25,560 bases of DNA, taken from the IMG/VR virus record IMGVR_UViG_3300044970_003275, positions 1 through 25,560 of that record; one strand, 5' to 3'. Origin of the DNA: a virus. The position numbers were made by a program, and so were the translations under genes. Below are positions 15,828-23,306 of the stretch, in pieces (positions within the stretch are counted from its first letter, which is position 1; each line of letters starts with the position of its first letter). The notes beneath the pieces are model-generated. The model had not been told where the DNA came from. It ran no database searches and saw nothing but the letters and a program-made list of their open reading frames with translations.

Positions 15828-16847
15828 TCAGATTACAATACGCCCGCCACGGCGTGATATAGCTAGCTTACCGCCATTTGCTGGATCGCCAGGGAACGCA
15901 AAGCGGGTGGAAATCATGGACGGTCCGTACCCAATCACCGTAGCCACCCCTGCAGCTGTGCCCGCAGCGCTGGTGGTCGACGCGCCCTGCCCCGATGCTG
16001 TGGCCACTCCAAAAGAAGCGCCGGCAACGGACAGAATCAGCGCCACCTGGGCCTGCACCGTGGCCGCGCCTGCCGCCGATCCAGCAGCAGCTGCAATGGC
16101 CGCGCCCTGCCCTGCTGCCGTGGCCAGGCCAGAGGCAGCCCCGGCAAAAGCCAGAATCATCGCGCCCTGGGCCTGCGCTGTGGCCAAACCGGCGGCCGAT
16201 CCTGCACCCGCAACAATTCCACCGCCCGACGGACTTTGGCCTGCCGCCGTGGCCGCGCCTGCCGCCGATCCAGTGGCGGCAGCGATGGCCGCGCCTAGCC
16301 CACTTGTTGTTGCCGTACCTGCCGAAAGCCCGGCAGCGGATGCGCTGGACTGGCCTTGCCCAGACACGGCAGCCGCACCGGTTGAAGCCCCGGCCCCGGC
16401 TGCCACCGAGCCTGCAACAGAGCCATCGCCGAGCACCGTTGCCGTGCTGGATGCCGTTCCAGTCGCAGCGGCAACGGCCTGGCCTTGCCCGGATGTTGTT
16501 GCGACACCTGCCGACAACCCTGAGGCGGATGCCACCGATCCGCCAATACCACTTGTCTCTGCAAAACCCGCGGCCGATCCAGTGGCGGCGGCGATGGCCT
16601 GGCCTTGCCCGAATGCTGTGGCACTACCTGCTGACGATCCGGTCGCAGATGCGAAAGACTCGCTCTGTGCCAGAGCGGTGGCAGTGCCCGCTGAAGAACC
16701 AGCAGCACTGATGATCCCGCCACCGCCCGAAACCACAGGCGACCAGATCGCAACCCTTCCGCCAAACCCCTTCTGGGCTGTCAGCGTGCCGGTCAGGGTT
16801 GAAACAAAAACCCGCCCGCCGTAGCCTTTCTGGGCTGCCAGCGTCAT
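15828..16847 (-). CDS. Ala/Gly-rich 20-residue repeat protein (fibre or adhesin candidate)
   Basis: The 339-residue product has a 40-residue head with two copies of QKGxGGRV, then about 13 tandem repeats with consensus SGQGxAIAAATGSAAGxATx (mostly 20 residues, two copies of 23), and a 35-residue tail ending RRGGRIVI. Residues 41-304 are almost entirely Ala, Gly, Ser and Thr with no charged clusters. Such regularity suggests a repeating solenoid or a packed polyglycine/polyproline-like bundle, as in glycine-rich phage adhesins, but the fold is inference. The ATG at 16847 overlaps the stop of the beta-helix tailspike by one base (TGATG), so the two proteins probably work together at the receptor-binding apparatus. 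The equally long open frame on the opposite strand is a composition artefact. Confidence 0.78.
   Translation of the reverse strand: MTLAAQKGYGGRVFVSTLTGTLTAQKGFGGRVAIWSPVVSGGGGIISAAGSSAGTATALAQSESFASATGSSAGSATAFGQGQAIAAATGSAAGFAETSGIGGSVASASGLSAGVATTSGQGQAVAAATGTASSTATVLGDGSVAGSVAAGAGASTGAAAVSGQGQSSASAAGLSAGTATTSGLGAAIAAATGSAAGAATAAGQSPSGGGIVAGAGSAAGLATAQAQGAMILAFAGAASGLATAAGQGAAIAAAAGSAAGAATVQAQVALILSVAGASFGVATASGQGASTTSAAGTAAGVATVIGYGPSMISTRFAFPGDPANGGKLAISRRGGRIVI
15936..16727 (-). repeat. Tandem 60-bp repeats encoding the Ala/Gly array
   Basis: About 13 imperfect units of 60 bp (two of 69 bp) encode the 20-residue repeats. The copies have diverged at the DNA level but keep the GQG...ATGSAAG...AT frame. 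Confidence 0.8.
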
Positions 16848-18832
16848 CAGGTCACCGTGATGGCTTCGAGGTATCCGTTGAAGGTGGTGCCGCCCCAGGC
16901 GACTACATCAAGGCAGATGATCTGCGTCCCGCTGCCCGTGGGGGAAAGCGAAAACGTCACCGTCTCCCATGTGTTTGCCGCCGCCGTCATCAGCGCCCGC
17001 TGCTCGGTCGTGACCCCAGGTAGACCTTCGGTTGGCATGTAGGACAGGCCCATCGAAAGACCGGCGTTGTCGCGCCGCATCCGCATGGCAATCGTTGTCG
17101 TGACCCCGCACGTAATCTCGAACTTCCCCAGGGGCAGGCGCAGCGGGCCACGGGCCACGGCGTTAGTGCTGGTGACCTGCACGCGCCAGGACGAGGCTTG
17201 CGCGTCCACCACTGCGGTCTGCCGGGTCATCCGGCCATACGAGTGGCGCAGCGTGTCATTGCCCGTGATCTTGCCCAGACTTTCGACCGACAGCAGCCCG
17301 TCATTGCCGTTCGAGACGAAGAAGATGTCGCTCGCCTCTCTCAGGTCCGCGTTCCGGAGGAGCGCATTGACACCTTGCGCAACGAAAATCCCGCCCGACT
17401 GGTTGTTGAGCGTGACCAGGTCGTCAATACAGATGTACTCGTTTCCGGGGTTGCCGTTGAAGTTAAGGCCATACCCGTTGCCGTTCCGCACGGTGAGGCC
17501 CCGCCCGAAATTGCGGCCCCCGTTATAGCTCACCGCATTCAAGTATGAGTAGATGTTTTCCAGAACGCTGCCGTTCGGCTGGTTCGTTCCGCCGAGCGAA
17601 GGGCCACCGCCCGCCGAATAACAAACATCGGCAGCACTCAGCCCACTTTGGGCGAAGCCGTTGGCTGCAAAGCCGCAGGAGGTAAGGAGGCTGTTTTCCA
17701 CCCGGCACCCGTCACTGCCGGGTAACGTGTTCCCGCCGAGCGACGCGTTCATGACGAAGTTTCGGAACGTGTGGAACCCAAACCCCCCGGCCGAATAGGC
17801 GCGGGTTGACAGCATGTACCTGGTCATGCCCGTCCGCGTGGCCATGTCCAATGCCGACCAGCCCCCCGTCCAGACGGTTTGATCTGCGGCGGTCCCGGCC
17901 TCGTTGGGCGACCAGATGCGGGGTTCGGTAAACGGGAAACACTGGTGGGCATAGGTGGCCACCGTCCCCGCCGCACCGTCATATCCCCGGCCACTGGTAT
18001 CGACACCGTTGTCTTGGTTGCCGGTGCGGTTCAGGACAACAACTGTGTCCGACGTGACCCCCATCACCCCCAGCAGCGGCTCATTGCCGGTGCCAGCGCC
18101 GCGCAACGGCGGTTCCGTGGTGCAGGCGGTCTTGCTGACCATCGTTGCCAGCGTGATTTCATCTGCACTGCCGGGGGCCTTGGATGCCCACAGGCAGTTG
18201 ATCGAAATGGTCGGGTTGCCGGGGTCTGCCGTGGTGCGCAGAGCAATGGAATTGATCGTGCCGATGCTGCCGGTGTGCGCGACCATGCCCGCAAACCATG
18301 CGGCTGTGGTGCCGGAGTCCGTGAACGGCACCGACACAATCGGCACGTCGCCGGTCGCGTCCGAACACAGGTCCAGAAACACAGTCCCCGCAGTCAGCGC
18401 AACCGATGTGCGTAACCAGACGTTTGCCTGCTGAAACGCGCTCAGGTTCACCGTCAGCGGCTTATGCGCCACCTTGCCGGTGGTGAAGGCCGCACCAACC
18501 GTAAAATTCACTGCCGCCGCGCCGATCGGCCGGGTGCCGGACGCTGCATTAAGCGTGACGTTTGCAGCTGCGACCCAGCCCGTGTTCACGGCCAGCGTGT
18601 CGATCAACCGCACCACGCCCGCAGGCACCGTGATCGAGCGCGCACTTGCCCCGGTGGTCCAGGTGCAGTTGCCGATCAGGGTAGGGGCGGGGCTTTCGAT
18701 GAAACGGATTTCGTCGCCCGGTGCCACCCGCGCCGCCGTCGGCCCGCCGTTGAGGGTCTTCCAGCGGTTGGGAAACGACTCACCGTTGTTGGCATCGTTA
18801 CCGCCGACCGGATCAAGATAGAAGATTGTCAT
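16847..18832 (-). CDS. Right-handed beta-helix tailspike-like protein
   Basis: The 661-residue product starts FYLDPVGGNDANNGESFPNRWKTLNGGP and APGDEIRF, the entry motif of parallel beta-helix proteins (pectate-lyase-like/DUF1565-like), in which phage tailspikes and depolymerases are common. Residues about 350-550 show short Asn/Gly-rich coils (FRNFVMNASLGGN, CRVENSLLTSCGF, SVLENIYSYLNAVSYNGG, GNEYICIDDLVTLNNQSGGIFV) typical of the solenoid. The last 110 residues resemble a carbohydrate-binding beta-sandwich. Substrate and activity cannot be read from the sequence. The start overlaps the upstream gene by 20 bases. It is the largest gene of the leftward cassette and probably its main receptor-binding or capsule-degrading component. 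Confidence 0.82.
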   Translation of the reverse strand: MTIFYLDPVGGNDANNGESFPNRWKTLNGGPTAARVAPGDEIRFIESPAPTLIGNCTWTTGASARSITVPAGVVRLIDTLAVNTGWVAAANVTLNAASGTRPIGAAAVNFTVGAAFTTGKVAHKPLTVNLSAFQQANVWLRTSVALTAGTVFLDLCSDATGDVPIVSVPFTDSGTTAAWFAGMVAHTGSIGTINSIALRTTADPGNPTISINCLWASKAPGSADEITLATMVSKTACTTEPPLRGAGTGNEPLLGVMGVTSDTVVVLNRTGNQDNGVDTSGRGYDGAAGTVATYAHQCFPFTEPRIWSPNEAGTAADQTVWTGGWSALDMATRTGMTRYMLSTRAYSAGGFGFHTFRNFVMNASLGGNTLPGSDGCRVENSLLTSCGFAANGFAQSGLSAADVCYSAGGGPSLGGTNQPNGSVLENIYSYLNAVSYNGGRNFGRGLTVRNGNGYGLNFNGNPGNEYICIDDLVTLNNQSGGIFVAQGVNALLRNADLREASDIFFVSNGNDGLLSVESLGKITGNDTLRHSYGRMTRQTAVVDAQASSWRVQVTSTNAVARGPLRLPLGKFEITCGVTTTIAMRMRRDNAGLSMGLSYMPTEGLPGVTTEQRALMTAAANTWETVTFSLSPTGSGTQIICLDVVAWGGTTFNGYLEAITVT

Positions 18833-19487
18833 TATTGCTCAACCATTGGTTCAGGGCAGCGGTGCGCAGAGCGGCATTGTTTGCCATCGGCAGCTTGAAG
18901 ATCACGCCAAGCTCAGTCCCATCGGTGAAGCGCAGGTTTGCTTGTTCTTCCACACCGCCCCCCGCCGCAGGGCCGTTGTTTTGCCATCCCAGCAGCATCA
19001 CCGCCTGCGCCCCCGCCCGCGCGGCGGCAACGGCAAACACGTCCACCGTCACGCCGTTTGCCTCTGCCCAGGACGGAGATCGGAAGGTCTGGGAAAGGAT
19101 TGCCGTTTTCGTTGCTGGTGAAAGCAGTCCCATCGCTTCGACGTTATCAAACATCGCTGCAACCTGGCCTTCATCCATCTCTGGGGAAACCTTCTGGCTT
19201 CTATCTACGGCGTCAAGCATTGTCAATATGACGGCAATTGCTTGCGTCGGCAATGGAATAGCCGTGTTGTTCGGTGTTAGGTCTGCCGGTATCTCCCCTC
19301 GCGCCGCCACGATTCGCAGTGTGGCAAGCTCGCCGGATAGCGCCGCCGGTACCGCAATCTCTGGACAAGAGAAGGGCACACGAACAGCGGGCAGGGACGG
19401 GTCCGGGGCGTTTAACGCGGCCACAACCTGCGCAGCATCCAGCCCGGTCATGTCTGATTGTTGCAGGCGTTCACTCAACGTCGCCAT
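18813..19487 (-). CDS. Conserved phage protein of a fibre cassette, unknown function
   Basis: The 224-residue product begins MATLSERLQQSDMTGLDAAQVVAALNAPDPSLPAVR and contains SQTFRSPSWAEANGVTV. As I recall, this pattern (repetitive helical N-terminus, 'PSWAEANG' segment) recurs in uncharacterised proteins of proteobacterial phages, located beside tail genes. The protein is acidic and Ala-rich with no catalytic motif. A GGTGA-like ribosome site precedes the ATG at 19487. Its 3' end overlaps the start of the beta-helix gene, so it may be an assembly partner; that is inferred from position only. Confidence 0.7.
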   Translation of the reverse strand: MATLSERLQQSDMTGLDAAQVVAALNAPDPSLPAVRVPFSCPEIAVPAALSGELATLRIVAARGEIPADLTPNNTAIPLPTQAIAVILTMLDAVDRSQKVSPEMDEGQVAAMFDNVEAMGLLSPATKTAILSQTFRSPSWAEANGVTVDVFAVAAARAGAQAVMLLGWQNNGPAAGGGVEEQANLRFTDGTELGVIFKLPMANNAALRTAALNQWLSNNDNLLS

Positions 19488-19550
19488 TTCTCACCCCGAT
19501 AGGCACATTTCGCACTCGGCTAGGCATGTGCTGCGAGATAGAAATAATCA

Positions 19551-19988
19551 TCATTCCTCAGTGACTGTGCTGGTCGAAAGTATGCGAGGAGTAACGCCAG
19601 GAGCTATGGCAATGGGCGGGGTGAGCGTTCCTTTGTAGAGCACCAAGGCCGCGCCTGAAGATGCAACCCCAATCGCAAAATGCGTGGCATTCCCAGTGCC
19701 CACCGTACAGTTTGGAAAATCGACATGTGCTGCAGGTGACACCGAGTTGTCCGTCACCGTGAACCCGGCGCTGGATCGCGCACCGCCGACGCGGGCATAG
19801 CCGGTGTAGGACACCTCATTGGTGGCCTGCGTGCCTACCTCACCGGGATCTGCCGTGTGCAATGAAAAGAACAGCTGCCCCGCCGTTACTGCCCCCCGCA
19901 ATCCGGTCGCGTCACCGATATTGGCGATGGGTTCATTTAGGAACACTAGCCGCATCCAGGCGTTTTCAAAGGCATTCGATTTAGACAT
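19551..19988 (-). CDS. Conserved phage tail fibre-associated structural protein
   Basis: The 145-residue product belongs to a widespread small phage family recognised by KSNAFENAWMRLVFLNEP near the start, SLHTADPGE in the middle, SYTGYARV and NATHFAIG, with a final GVTPR-containing strand. Members usually sit at the head of tail fibre gene clusters, mainly in proteobacterial phages. It is the first gene of the leftward cassette. AGGAG six bases before the ATG at 19988 is the best ribosome site of the cassette. No enzymatic residues are evident. Confidence 0.82.
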   Translation of the reverse strand: MSKSNAFENAWMRLVFLNEPIANIGDATGLRGAVTAGQLFFSLHTADPGEVGTQATNEVSYTGYARVGGARSSAGFTVTDNSVSPAAHVDFPNCTVGTGNATHFAIGVASSGAALVLYKGTLTPPIAIAPGVTPRILSTSTVTEE

Positions 19989-20004
19989 TTCAATCTCCTG
20001 TGTT

Positions 20005-20151
20005 TGGCGGCTGGATGAAGGCGGACCTAGCGGCGTTACTGGTGGTGCCTCCGGTTTTAACGGCGGCCAGGTCTACAGCATTTTACCGACTCCGACCCAA
20101 CTGAGCCGGGAATCTTCCTGCCAGGGACGCAACGGCAGCCCATTCATTTAG
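20005..20151 (+). pseudogene. Possible 3' remnant of a rightward tail fibre gene
   Basis: A plus-strand frame here reads WRLDEGGPSGVTGGASGFN, then GGQVYSILPTPTQLS, and stops at 20149-20151. The Gly/Ser/Asn-rich D-GG-x-NGG pattern resembles the C-terminal ends of phage tail proteins, and the strand matches the main tail operon. Upstream the frame only continues as antisense to the 145-residue gene. It may be what is left of an original fibre gene replaced by the leftward cassette. Evidence is compositional and weak. Confidence 0.25.
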
Positions 20152-20267
20152 AAAACCAAGACCCCGATGGGCCAGCTGATTGAGGTTGAGGCTCAAGCGG
20201 ACCGAGCAAGTCACGAACTAGGCACCGGCCAGACCAAACCCGTTGCCAGGCCTAGCTGTTGCTCAAA

Positions 20268-20309
20268 CTCATAATTCGCCTTAGCCGAGTTCGATCCTCG
20301 GGACCCCCA
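20268..20309 (+). other. attP: attP core: 3' half of a CAU-anticodon tRNA gene
   Basis: Read as tRNA, this segment gives an anticodon loop CTCATAA (20268-20274), the 3' strand of the anticodon stem TTCGC, a 5-base variable loop, a perfect T-stem/loop CCGAG-TTCGATC-CTCGG (20285-20301), the acceptor 3' strand GACCCCC and the discriminator A (20309). All spacings are canonical and CTCATAA is the loop of Met-type tRNAs. No 5' half (an acceptor strand GGGGGTC) lies upstream, so this is not a complete tRNA. Integrases of this type commonly recombine in the 3' half of a tRNA gene and carry that half on the phage. The integrase begins 130 bases downstream. Confidence 0.72.
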
Positions 20310-20382
20310 TCCCAAAAACCATAGTCAGGACAAGGGATCTTATCCTGCTGTGGCCATTCAGCCGGGCATTCAGAAGGCACAA

Positions 20383-20434
20383 AAAGGCCCGTAAAGGCCC
20401 GCAAGGGGCCAAAGTAGGCACGCTTTTAGGCACG
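20383..20434 (+). repeat. Short direct repeats upstream of integrase (arm-site candidates)
   Basis: AAAGGCCCG occurs at 20383-20391 and 20393-20401 (period 10), and TAGGCACG at 20415-20422 and 20427-20434 (period 12). Clustered short repeats between an att core and its integrase gene are typical of arm-type integrase or excisionase binding sites. This is an inference. Confidence 0.4.
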
Positions 20435-20438
20435 GTCG

Positions 20439-21545
20439 ATGCCTCCCAAGGACCCGTATCTCGCCCGAGTCAACCGGGCCCTCCGTGCACTCGGAGCCAG
20501 CGTGTCGATGGAGGTCACGCCGTCCGGCGGCCGGCTGCGGTTGCGGGGCACCCTGCCAATGGCAGATGGCACCTGGAAGCAACGCCGGATCGCCACCGCC
20601 TTTCCCTATCCAGCCGGGATTGACCAAGCCCGGGAGCTGGCCGAGCAGCTGGGCCAGGACATCGAGCTGCATCGCCGCGGCCTTCAGCCGTTCCCTTTTG
20701 ACCGCTGGGCCCAGGCTGGTGCCGGATCGAGCAACTGTGCTGCCCGGGAAAGCATCAGCGGGCATGAAGCGATTCGGCGGACCGAGATCTGGTGGCACGA
20801 GCGGCGCCAGCGTGGTCCGAAATCGGCGGTGAGCTGGGCGACGGCCTACGGGGGGCCGCTGCGGCCACTGCTGCAGCAGCAGGATGTGACGCTCAACATT
20901 CTGCGAGCCTTGGTGGCAAGCAAGCCTGTTGGTGGGTGCGCAAGGCGCAAGGCGGCATTGGCAGCGACGGCTGTGGCGCAGGCCCTGGCAATGGGGATGG
21001 AGGCTGTGCAAGAGCTGCGGGATCTCGGGAAGGGCTACAGCCCCTCGAAAGCGCGGCCGCGCAGCTTGCCCGATGACCAGGTGATCATCGATGCGATCGA
21101 TGGAATGCCCGCCAATTGGCAGTGGGTCGCCGGCATCTGCGCCACCTATGGCACCCGCCCCCACGAGGCCCTGCTGATGGCCTGTGTCGAACGCAATGGT
21201 CTGGCGGTGATCCGGGCGGGAAAAACTGGTGCTCGAAAGAGCCTGCCGCTGCCGAAGGCCTGGATCGAGCGATGGAACCTCCAGGAGCAACGGCTGCCGG
21301 CAATCAATTTCGAACGGGACAGCCGAACCGTGGGGGCGCAGCTGGCGGTGGCCTTTCGCCGGTTCCAAGTGCCGTTTCAGCCGTACGACCTTCGCCATGC
21401 CTGGGCCGTGCGGGCCATCTCCAACCCGCAGATCAGCCCATCTCTGGCAGCCAAGAGCCTGGGCCATTCCTTGATGGTCCACACCACGCTGTACCAGCGT
21501 TATTTCGACAATGACTCAATGGCATCACTTGTGGCGCAGATGTGA
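20439..21545 (+). CDS. int: Tyrosine recombinase, phage integrase
   Basis: The 368-residue product has the C-terminal catalytic layout of tyrosine recombinases: Arg240 in ATYGTRPHEALL, Arg319 in YDLRHAWAV, His343 in LGHSLMVHT and the nucleophile Tyr352 nine residues later (TTLYQRY). The usual first histidine of the H-x-x-R box is Tyr316 here, a change also seen in other phage integrases. The N-terminal part (residues 1-200) includes an arm-binding-like segment and a helical core-binding domain (NILRALVASKP ... AVAQALAMGME). The ATG at 20439 directly follows the repeat cluster. The gene is the only rightward one in the right half and ends overlapping the convergent Xis-like gene by 21 bases. 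Confidence 0.9.
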   Translation: MPPKDPYLARVNRALRALGASVSMEVTPSGGRLRLRGTLPMADGTWKQRRIATAFPYPAGIDQARELAEQLGQDIELHRRGLQPFPFDRWAQAGAGSSNCAARESISGHEAIRRTEIWWHERRQRGPKSAVSWATAYGGPLRPLLQQQDVTLNILRALVASKPVGGCARRKAALAATAVAQALAMGMEAVQELRDLGKGYSPSKARPRSLPDDQVIIDAIDGMPANWQWVAGICATYGTRPHEALLMACVERNGLAVIRAGKTGARKSLPLPKAWIERWNLQEQRLPAINFERDSRTVGAQLAVAFRRFQVPFQPYDLRHAWAVRAISNPQISPSLAAKSLGHSLMVHTTLYQRYFDNDSMASLVAQM

Positions 21546-21851
21546 GGCATAGCCCTCAACATCCACCAGCAGCCGTCGCCGCTTGCTGCTGTCCTCATTT
21601 GTGTCCCTGACGAACTTGGGAGGGATTGTGCCCCGGTCAATAGCCCCCCGCAGCGCTTTGGCACTGGAGAAATGCAAAATTCCGGCGGCAGCGGGCAGGG
21701 GCAGCCAAAGGCTTTTTGGGTTGGACGGCCTGGCATGCAGCTGGAAGCTGGCCAAAAGCCTGTCCAGCTGCTCTGCAATCTCGTCGAGGCGCTTGTTAAT
21801 CGCCTCGGCTGCAGCATCGCCCATGGCTTCAGTTGGTGAGCTGGACGCCAC
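21525..21851 (-). CDS. Small DNA-binding, excisionase-like protein
   Basis: The 108-residue product has an N-terminal helical segment (INKRLDEIAEQLDRLLASF) and a C-terminal part (GILHFSSAKALRGAIDRGTI, then PPKFVRD and RRRLLVDVEGYASHL). That part resembles the winged-helix fold of excisionases and MerR-type regulators, in which a helix-turn-helix is followed by an 'IPP...R...R.lldve.y...L' wing and helix. Its position beside the integrase, converging with it, fits Xis. I use the GTG at 21851, with GAGG three bases upstream; the ATG at 21824 is an alternative giving 99 residues. The GTG start overlaps the preceding gene by 23 bases, which suggests coupling to the early operon. Confidence 0.65.
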   Translation of the reverse strand: MASSSPTEAMGDAAAEAINKRLDEIAEQLDRLLASFQLHARPSNPKSLWLPLPAAAGILHFSSAKALRGAIDRGTIPPKFVRDTNEDSSKRRRLLVDVEGYASHLRHK

Positions 21852-22251
21852 TGGCCTCTTTCAACTCGTGGATCGTGCGCCGCGCCGGCAGGGACTGCAA
21901 CGGCAAATCAGGCTGGAAAGGATCGTTGCGGCTCAGTGACCCGGATTCTTCATCGAAGAAGAAGAACGATGGATCCACTTCAGCCGTGGGCTTGCGAAGA
22001 ACCACCTTGTCTTCGACCAGCATCTGAATGCCGCGGCCAGCCTTTTTGACCTTGATGGTGAGGGTGAGGCTGCCGGCCTTGTCGGTGGCCATCACCGCCT
22101 GGGTGAGCTCGGCCAGGGCCACGGTGAGCTCGCCGTGCAAGGCGCCCTGGCGCTGGAGAAACAGCCAGGCCGAAAAGGCTTGCAAGTTTGCGGTCTCGCC
22201 GTTGGCCGCGGCGTCATCGGTGGCTGGTAAACCTGAGGGTTCGTAAGTCAT
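21829..22251 (-). CDS. Conserved phage protein usually adjacent to DUF2303
   Basis: The 140-residue product contains NLQAFSAWLFLQRQGALHGELTV and SLTLTIKVKK, followed by DPSFFFFDEESGSLSRNDPFQPDLPLQSLP. This combination is familiar from small proteins of unknown function in many actinobacterial and proteobacterial phages and prophages, encoded next to a DUF2303 gene. The DUF2303 gene lies 85 bases upstream here. No catalytic residues are evident; the central strands and the Pro-rich tail suggest a small beta-structured domain with a flexible end. Its function is unknown, and an early or recombination role is inferred from context. Confidence 0.75.
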   Translation of the reverse strand: MTYEPSGLPATDDAAANGETANLQAFSAWLFLQRQGALHGELTVALAELTQAVMATDKAGSLTLTIKVKKAGRGIQMLVEDKVVLRKPTAEVDPSFFFFDEESGSLSRNDPFQPDLPLQSLPARRTIHELKEASGVQLTN

Positions 22252-22336
22252 TTTGAGCTTTTATGAAAGAGGAAGAAAAAGCTGATGTACTGAAGCAAAA
22301 TGGCAAAAAGAGCAATGCAAATGAGGCCTTGATCTG

Positions 22337-23242
22337 TCACAGCGGACCAGCCGGAATGCCGTGGTAGACAACTAGGTCGGTTTGTTCTTCAATCACCTTG
22401 ATGGCATCGTTAATTGAGGATCGCAAGATTTGATCCGGCCTATCCAGCAGCAGCCGCAGGGTTAATCTTTGGTCGCGCAATGAATACCTAAATCGTGCTG
22501 GGACTTTGAAGGGATCCGATCCTTCGAAAGGCGCCAAGGCCAAGGTGATGCTTTTGGGAATTTTCAGCTGGTTCTGCCTGCCGGCACTGGCGTTGTGCTC
22601 TTCGGTATATTGAAAACTTACTTCACCGGAAGCCAGCCTTAATGCCTGCTGGAATTTTACTCCAGAAGCAACAGAAAGACTGGAGGCAATCTCCAACAAG
22701 TCTGCCGCGTCTGGTTCCACAATGTCAGCCAGGTGGTCTTCCAAGAAATCGGCGAATTCATCTTGAGGATGGTTTTTCTTGCAGAATTCAAACCATTCGG
22801 ACCACGCTGCAGTGAGCTGGAATTCCAAGATTGCTCGATGAGCGCCCCAGCCAGGTTCTTGCTCTTTAAGATCCGAAGGGCTGTGGCGGCAATGGCCATC
22901 CAATACGGCCGTGATTGTGTGCTTGTTGCAATCAGCCCATAGCTCAGCCCGTGGGCCAGGATGGATGTGACTGTTGATATAGTCAATAAATCCATTTAAT
23001 TGATGAAACCTGAAAGTGCCTGATGGCCTTAATGGTGGCAAACCGATATCAAAACGGCTACGATCTCCAGTCAGATCAAGGAGATCCATAGAGCCGTTGC
23101 CGGTATGGGCCCAGTAAATCTTTCCAGGCTCAACCTCAAGCGGCCTGCAAGCTAATTGGGCAATTTCAGCGACTGCATCGGCTTCAGTCCTATTACCATT
23201 GCTTGGAGAAGCAGCACGAACAATTTGATCAGAGCTGGCCAT
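22337..23242 (-). CDS. DUF2303 family protein (YfdQ-like)
   Basis: The 301-residue product matches DUF2303, the family of E. coli prophage protein YfdQ. It shows an N-terminal segment with PLRPSGTFRFHQLNGFIDYI, a central WGAHRAILEFQLTAAWSEWF and FADFLEDHLADIVEPDAADLLEIA, then a beta-rich end with ITLALAPFEGSDPFKVPARF and RFRYSLRDQRLTLRL. These proteins occur in the early regions of temperate phages. The biochemical function is not established. Its companion gene lies just downstream, as in other phages. The ATG at 23242 has only a weak ribosome site. The 64-base gap to the upstream gene shows no obvious promoter. Confidence 0.85.
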   Translation of the reverse strand: MASSDQIVRAASPSNGNRTEADAVAEIAQLACRPLEVEPGKIYWAHTGNGSMDLLDLTGDRSRFDIGLPPLRPSGTFRFHQLNGFIDYINSHIHPGPRAELWADCNKHTITAVLDGHCRHSPSDLKEQEPGWGAHRAILEFQLTAAWSEWFEFCKKNHPQDEFADFLEDHLADIVEPDAADLLEIASSLSVASGVKFQQALRLASGEVSFQYTEEHNASAGRQNQLKIPKSITLALAPFEGSDPFKVPARFRYSLRDQRLTLRLLLDRPDQILRSSINDAIKVIEEQTDLVVYHGIPAGPL

Positions 23243-23306
23243 AATGGGAAAAGTCGAATGTGGGAAAAAAGTTGCGGGTTGTCAGGCGTGGATGATGGAA
23301 GCGGAG

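Larger units (their letters stand above)
19989..20438. other. Non-coding region: fibre-gene remnant, tRNA-derived att core and integrase upstream repeats
   Basis: No complete gene is visible in these 450 bases. From left to right it holds a short open stretch on the plus strand that could be the end of a lost fibre gene (20005-20151), about 115 bases in which I see nothing, the tRNA 3' half (20268-20309), a small inverted repeat GGAT-CTT-ATCC at 20335-20345, and short direct repeats just before the integrase start. Confidence 0.6.

Noticed and set aside
15733-16824. Long rightward open frame (363 codons) opposite the Ala/Gly repeat gene
   Set aside because: It is the antisense shadow of GC-rich Ala/Gly codons, giving a Pro/Ala/Asp-rich translation with no domain, start signal or place in an operon. 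The minus-strand gene has overlaps with its neighbours and clear repeats.
20216-20309. A complete tRNA gene
   Set aside because: The T-arm and acceptor 3' strand are perfect, but no matching acceptor 5' strand or D-arm exists upstream, so only a 3' fragment is present.
22264-22368. Small 34-residue rightward open frame between two leftward genes
   Set aside because: It is Lys/Glu-rich with no ribosome site, overlaps the end of the DUF2303 gene and lies against the transcription direction of the block.
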